Source: Timema cristinae
Lineage: Eukaryota; Arthropoda; Insecta; Phasmatodea; Timematidae
Assembly (NCBI GenBank): GCA_039000515.1
Contig: JBCFYV010000012.1
Span: 2,510,005 to 2,574,004, forward strand
Direction: 5' to 3'
Length of the DNA stretch: 64,000 nt
Shown here piece after piece: positions 58,939-64,000 of the stretch. A model generated the notes under the pieces. The model ran no database searches. It was not told the DNA's origin and worked only from the letters and a program-made list of their open reading frames with translations. Positions within the stretch are counted from its first letter, which is position 1. Each line of letters begins with the position of its first letter. The position numbers and the translations under genes are program-made.

Positions 58939-61900
58939 ATGTGCGATATAGTGGGGCTCCTTTTCAGTTTTGGGGGGGTGGAGAGTGAGGTTGGGGTGAG
59001 TCATAGTTGCTATGCTCACCAACAGGTGTCGCTAGTTTCACCAGTCAGTAGGTATTGTTATTTCGAAACATTGCTTTGAAAAAAGTACAAAGGGGGGAAA
59101 GGGGTTTAAGTGGCAGTGCTGTTAGAATGCTGTCAGCCGGCTAATCTCTGGATTCCTTGAAAGTGTCAAGAATGATGGGGGCGGCCTGAGCCTAGCCCAG
59201 CTTTACGCAACTCTCCGAAGTAAACTTTTCGCTACCCATTTTAAATTACTAGCATGTGACAGCGGTTGCTTCATATCAATAAAGTTTGTATCAATTTTAG
59301 AATTCTTGCTTTTGGGCAATCCCCTCGAGTTTTTAAAATAATTTTAAAACAATTTTGTTTGATTAAAAGTTTTAGTAGCTAGTATATTAAAATTGTAGCT
59401 ACAAGGTAAAGATTAATTTTTTTGAATTTTAAACTGCATTATTTTTAATTAAAATTTATTAATATTTTTAATGTAAACACTATGATTCACCATATAAATC
59501 ACAATATTCATGTCCTAAAATAATCGACAACACTATTTTGTTTTGCAGAAATTTTCCTGTTCATATTTGGATTTTTTTTAAAAAAATATTAGTTCCCTGG
59601 AAGTTTTTTTTACGGCTTGTTTTAGTCGCTTTGGGCCACTTTTCCCGGCTTTTTTAGGGCCTGAAACGTTTTTTTAACGTCAAAACTATCGAAATTATTT
59701 TCAAAGGAGGTCGGGGTGGGGGAGACTTTTTTTAAATATGCAGTTTACTCGCATTTACGTGAAAAAATAGTAAAAGGTATTTAAGAATAAAGCTTTACAT
59801 AAAAATGCGGGTTAAAATCCCGAACTCTTGTCATGGCAAACGGGACAAGACTAGATTGACGCCTTTTCGGGGTTTTGCCCCCCTTTTGGTTAAATAAAAA
59901 AAAGGGAAAAAACATTCTAAACATTTTCCCAAATTTAGGATGAGAAAAACAAACGTTCGCAAACCCTTTGTTTCAGGTTTTTTATTCTTTTTTCCCCATT
60001 TCATTTTCAATCTTTTGGATGTAATGGAGAGTAAGTTCCTGATTTTGTTAGGAAAAATAGTTTGAAAATTAAAAATGTTTTCTTACGATAATTTTGAAAA
60101 CATTTTACTTATTATTTGAGTCTTTCTATAGGTTTTGATAATATCTTTTAAAAGGTGACAGCTGTAGAAACATGCTTGGTGAATAAAATTTTTTAAAAAT
60201 TTATTTGAGCTTTAGAAACAACTTTATGCTTTACTTTAATCATACTTTAAAAACCCTGTCCCGCCCTTGGACTCGGGAATGAAAATTTTACTTTGCTTCA
60301 GAAGGGGATGGTGGGCCCAATTTCTTTTGAATTTGTATAGTCAGATTGTAATAGGAAGCATATTGTGTAATGCTAAAAGTGTTTGCAATTGTCATTTTTA
60401 GTAAAAATTAAAAGCGTGAAAGAAAAAAAAAGTATTTTTTTTTAATGGTGTCCCCCTATTTTGATTTTTTTAAAAGATCTTTTATAGCGGCGTCCATCTA
60501 TGTATATCCATAGTGACGTGTAGATATACGGCTTGACTTATCAATACAGGGGGAAGCGATTATCTGTATAGTTTCTGTTGTTGGTGGGGCCCTTTTATTG
60601 AAACGGGGACTTTGTTAAAGTTGTTTTTGCCGAAACTGAAAATACCTAGTTTAGTGGCAATAAAAAGAGGATTTTTTTGTATCCGTTCTGAAAAATTAGC
60701 TAAACATGATAAACTTAATTTGGGTGTAAACATTTTTGGGATTTAAATTTTATAATTTTTTTGCATTTATTTTCATTTTTTATTTGGAAACGAAGGTCAC
60801 GTTCCCATCCCGGGTTTGGGGCACGCGGATAGAATATCAACCATCTGTCTGGTTTGAAAGGGGAGTGGAGGAAAGAGAGGCAAAACACAGGGGGTTTGTA
60901 CAAAGAGGGGTTTTTTATGAGTGGTTTCTCTTCCCCCATGCAAACCCAGTAACTTTTTTGTCTCAATTCTATCTTTTCAACATATTATTAGTGTAAATTA
61001 ACGCGTAAAACCCCCAAAATTGAGCGTAAGACGTGGAGGAAAAATAAATTTAATGATACTTCAATATTTGTGGGCCTTTATAAAAGTTGCAACACACTAA
61101 AATTATTTATTACACAATATTGTATTTTTTTTAGTTTGGGTTGGGTCGTTAAAATTGGTACCTTTTTAATGTATTTAAAAACCTTTAAGTTTACCCAAAT
61201 GTCAAGGGCTTTTTAAAATGAGTTTGTCGTTTTTTTTTATTTTATATTATACTAAGTGAACGAGTTTCTTAGCAATATGGGTAATCGAATTTACCAATAT
61301 ATCAAAGGAAAAACTGAAAAAGGGCCAAAACAAACGTTGATCCAAGTATCATGGCTTTTTTGAAGTTTAAAAGTAGGTGAGAAACCAAACTCCCCGGCCG
61401 TTTTTCCGCGTATAGTTGATGTTTTTATTTAAATTTTTAAAATGAAAATAAACTTTGGTTCTTAAAACATGCCTTAAATTTGGCTAGAAATTTGTTCGGA
61501 TTCACGGTTTTTCTTTAAATGATTATGGCAAACCGTAATATTTAAATAGGTAAATTTTAATTTTTGGTTTTTGTGGGCTTTGGCAGAAACATTTTTCTAA
61601 AATAAAGAAAAATCTTTTTCCCTATTATATTATTTTTAATTTTAATGTGGTGCACGTCCTTTAAAGGGTTTTGAAAATTGTAAAAACGTTTTGAGTACAG
61701 TAAGAACAAAAAAGAAGGAACTTTTAAAAAATCAAAAAATTTTTGGGGGTAAAAATTGAATGTTCAATAATTATTAGTAAAATTTGATGTTATTGATTTT
61801 CCTATCAAAAGTTAAGCTTTAGATACTGAGCATGGACACATGATAATAATTAAGTAAGTTTTTGCTGTCAGATGCTATTCTTTTCGGTGTTTTTTTAAAC

Positions 61901-64000
61901 CCAAATAATGTAGGGTGATTCTTTTGGGACTGTACTTTAAATTTTTTTAACTCATGATTGGAAAATCATAACTTCGTTTTTCCTCATGGCATGTAGGATT
62001 GTTCTAGAAGATTTTTGGACGTGCCCACCGCGCGCCCAGACACAAAATGCCCGCCCTCTAATTGTGTGATATAAAATAAGTGTTACCACAGTAAATCACC
62101 TTAGTAATTTTTAAAAACAATTTTAGACTTTTTAAAATACCACACTCTTTTTAAACAAATATGAGTCTAATATCTACTAAAAAAGGAACAAAGAGTGAAC
62201 AGAAAAACCCAAAACTGACCAACCTAAGTTTATTAAAAATAATTTAACCCAACTGCCATAGAATTTAAATCAATTTCAATACCAACAGCAAAAAGTAGAG
62301 TAATTTAAAAATGGGGTAAAACAATCAAAACTATTTAATTTTATTTCAAAAAAATTCCCATAAACCCTGATAAAGAAAATGTTAATGCAATCATCATCCT
62401 GCTAAAAATATACTTTTTATACAAATTTTTTCTTGGTATTTGGTTAAGGGAATGGAAAATAAAATAATTCTATGAAAGGGAAAACCGTTAAATTATGAGG
62501 ATTCACTTCTGATTTTTTAAACCCTTAAAGTTAATAAAAAATAATTTTATGGATTTTGATTCTTCTGGCTATTAATAACTAGGTTGATGAACAAAAATAA
62601 TTTTAAAAAAAATTTTTATCAATAAATATTATTTTAGTGGCTTCCGGGGCCCTGGGGTTGATTTAAACAAAGGGGGTTGTTAGCGCGTTAAAGAAATAGC
62701 TTCCGATATTTCGGTTTTAGTTGAAAAAAAGCCGTCTAGGGGAAAAAAATGAAGGAAAATATTGATTGGACGAGAATTTGAGGATATTTATAGCCTGACC
62801 TTAAATTTCCCTAATTCCAGATATTCAATCAGAGTTGATTTTTTTTGGGGGAATGGTTTTTTTAAAATTTAATTTTTCTTCAACTCAGCCCAAAGCCCAT
62901 AAACATTTTTTTTAAAAATGTTGATTACCTGTAAAATAAAAAAAATACACAAAAGAAATAAAAAAAAATCAGTTGTAAAGGAAAAGTTTTAATAAAAAGT
63001 ATCAATATATACAGTTATAACAAAATTACAGTATTTTACATGCAATTTTACGAAATTAAAACAATCTTTCTTTAGGTTTTTTTTTGTAAACGGTTTTCAA
63101 AGAATTTTTCGTTTTCTCTGTTTTTGTTCTTGTGATTGTAGACATAATAGGGTCAGAATAGGCTTTTGGCGACGTTGACGTGAATCTACAAGTTTCTGGA
63201 ATACAAAACCCCAGCAAAATTTTTAAAAGTTTTTCTTATTTCCTTATTCCAAATGATCATCGCGGCAGTTGTTTTAATTTTTATTCCAAAGGGGGTCCAA
63301 ACCCCCTGTAACAAATGTTTTTTTTTTTTTGAAATTTAAACGGATTTGAAAAGTAATGTTGTGTTTTTTTTTGACATCAACTTTCACTTTTTTGTCTTTA
63401 CTTAAATTTCCCAAAATTTAACTTTCCTTGACAAAATTTGCTGTTAGGAGAAAGCTCTTTTGCAGAAGTTGGGACATTTGACCCTAACGATGGCACTATC
63501 CCCCAAAAGCCTAGGTGTTGCCCCCAAAAATTTTGATGAGTGTGTCAATATAGCCCCATTTTTTAAATTTTACCCCCTATAATTTTTTCCCATAGTTGGA
63601 GAGCATCGTTTTTTCATGATCTGCCATATTTTAAAGACATTGAATAAAAATCGGTGTAAAGTAAAGTTTTTTATAATGTCTGAAGTTGGTAAGACCCCTA
63701 AAAACCCCCTGTTCAAAAAATGATGTTTTAGGAGTTTCCCCCTTTTTCCCACCCAAATTTTCCACATTTTTTTGAAGAACTTTGCCCTCTAAAATTCTTG
63801 AATTTTTTTCATGATTTTTTAAAGAACCCAGAAATTTTTTTTTTCTTTTTTTCAAAATATCTTGTGGAAGTAGGTTTTTCTGCGGAGAAAAAATAAATTT
63901 TGAGTTTTTTGTTGGGTTTCTTCTGTTTGTGTGATTTTGGGTTTTTCTGCGGTATTTTAGACGCGGACTTAATATAATTTTGTAAATTTTCCCTGGACTT
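58939..64000. other. AT-rich, low-quality terminal region, no gene supported
   Basis: Homopolymers of T, A, G and C are frequent ('gtttgggggggtgg', 'ttttttttttt'), and words typical of consensus errors are common, so weak coding signals would be destroyed. The overlapping open frames at 60715-60996 on opposite strands look accidental, as do those at 63570-63855. 59015-59045 ('caccaacaggtgtcgctagt') resembles the edge of a dispersed repeat. No protein domain, tRNA or array is recognised. Confidence 0.5.

Noticed and set aside
60715..60996. Overlapping 83- and 86-codon frames on opposite strands
   Set aside because: In low-quality sequence, no motif, mutually exclusive and typical of chance.

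Overview
The window looks like a repeat-rich arthropod (probably insect) nuclear scaffold. The evidence is two five-exon GT-AG spliced genes, short TTAGG-like telomeric runs, tRNA-derived SINEs, a Jockey-clade LINE, hAT remnants, a Penelope-like element and Polinton (Maverick) remnants. The species cannot be fixed from the sequence. There is a 100-N scaffold gap at 52729-52828, and the sequence to its right shows homopolymer and drop-out damage typical of poorly polished long reads.

Layout. 1-11483 is one decayed Polinton read on the minus strand: a PolB split in two, a packaging ATPase, small virion-type ORFs, an integrase and a capsid-like gene running off the left edge. PolB is interrupted at 7241-10140 by a Penelope-like retroelement with about 300-bp inverted terminal repeats and a possible hammerhead ribozyme core. 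11730-13004 is the tail of a hAT transposase, followed by tRNA-derived SINE pieces. 14253-18370 is a second, more decayed PolB in the same orientation that lacks the Penelope insertion. 18.4-22.5 kb is AT-rich with a composite satellite. 22530 to about 27420 is a nearly full-length Jockey-clade LINE (minus strand). 27.83-28.29 kb is a 35-bp minisatellite.

The host genes are a head-to-head pair. Gene A (28936-30982, minus) and gene B (34719-40710, plus) encode secreted proteins of 237 and 233 aa. Both have five coding exons with the same intron phases (2,0,0,2) and a first pair of exons of identical length (65 and 154 nt), so they are duplicates. Their general make-up suggests the mite group-7-allergen / JHBP-like (TULIP) type, but that family call is tentative. 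Each has a TATA box and a poly(A) signal. Intron 1 of gene B has grown to 3.9 kb by insertion of a LINE fragment, two SINEs and a hAT-like element.

41158-42289 is a 30-bp minisatellite of about 38 units, open in both directions. Directly after it starts a 5.6-kb segment (42296-47955) that recurs at 53367-58938 beyond the gap. The segment holds a 357-bp palindrome, a TTAGG-like tract and a broken mobile-element-type protein gene. The second copy is either a real direct duplication or, more likely, a retained haplotig. 58.9-64 kb is AT-rich, low-quality sequence with no gene I can support.
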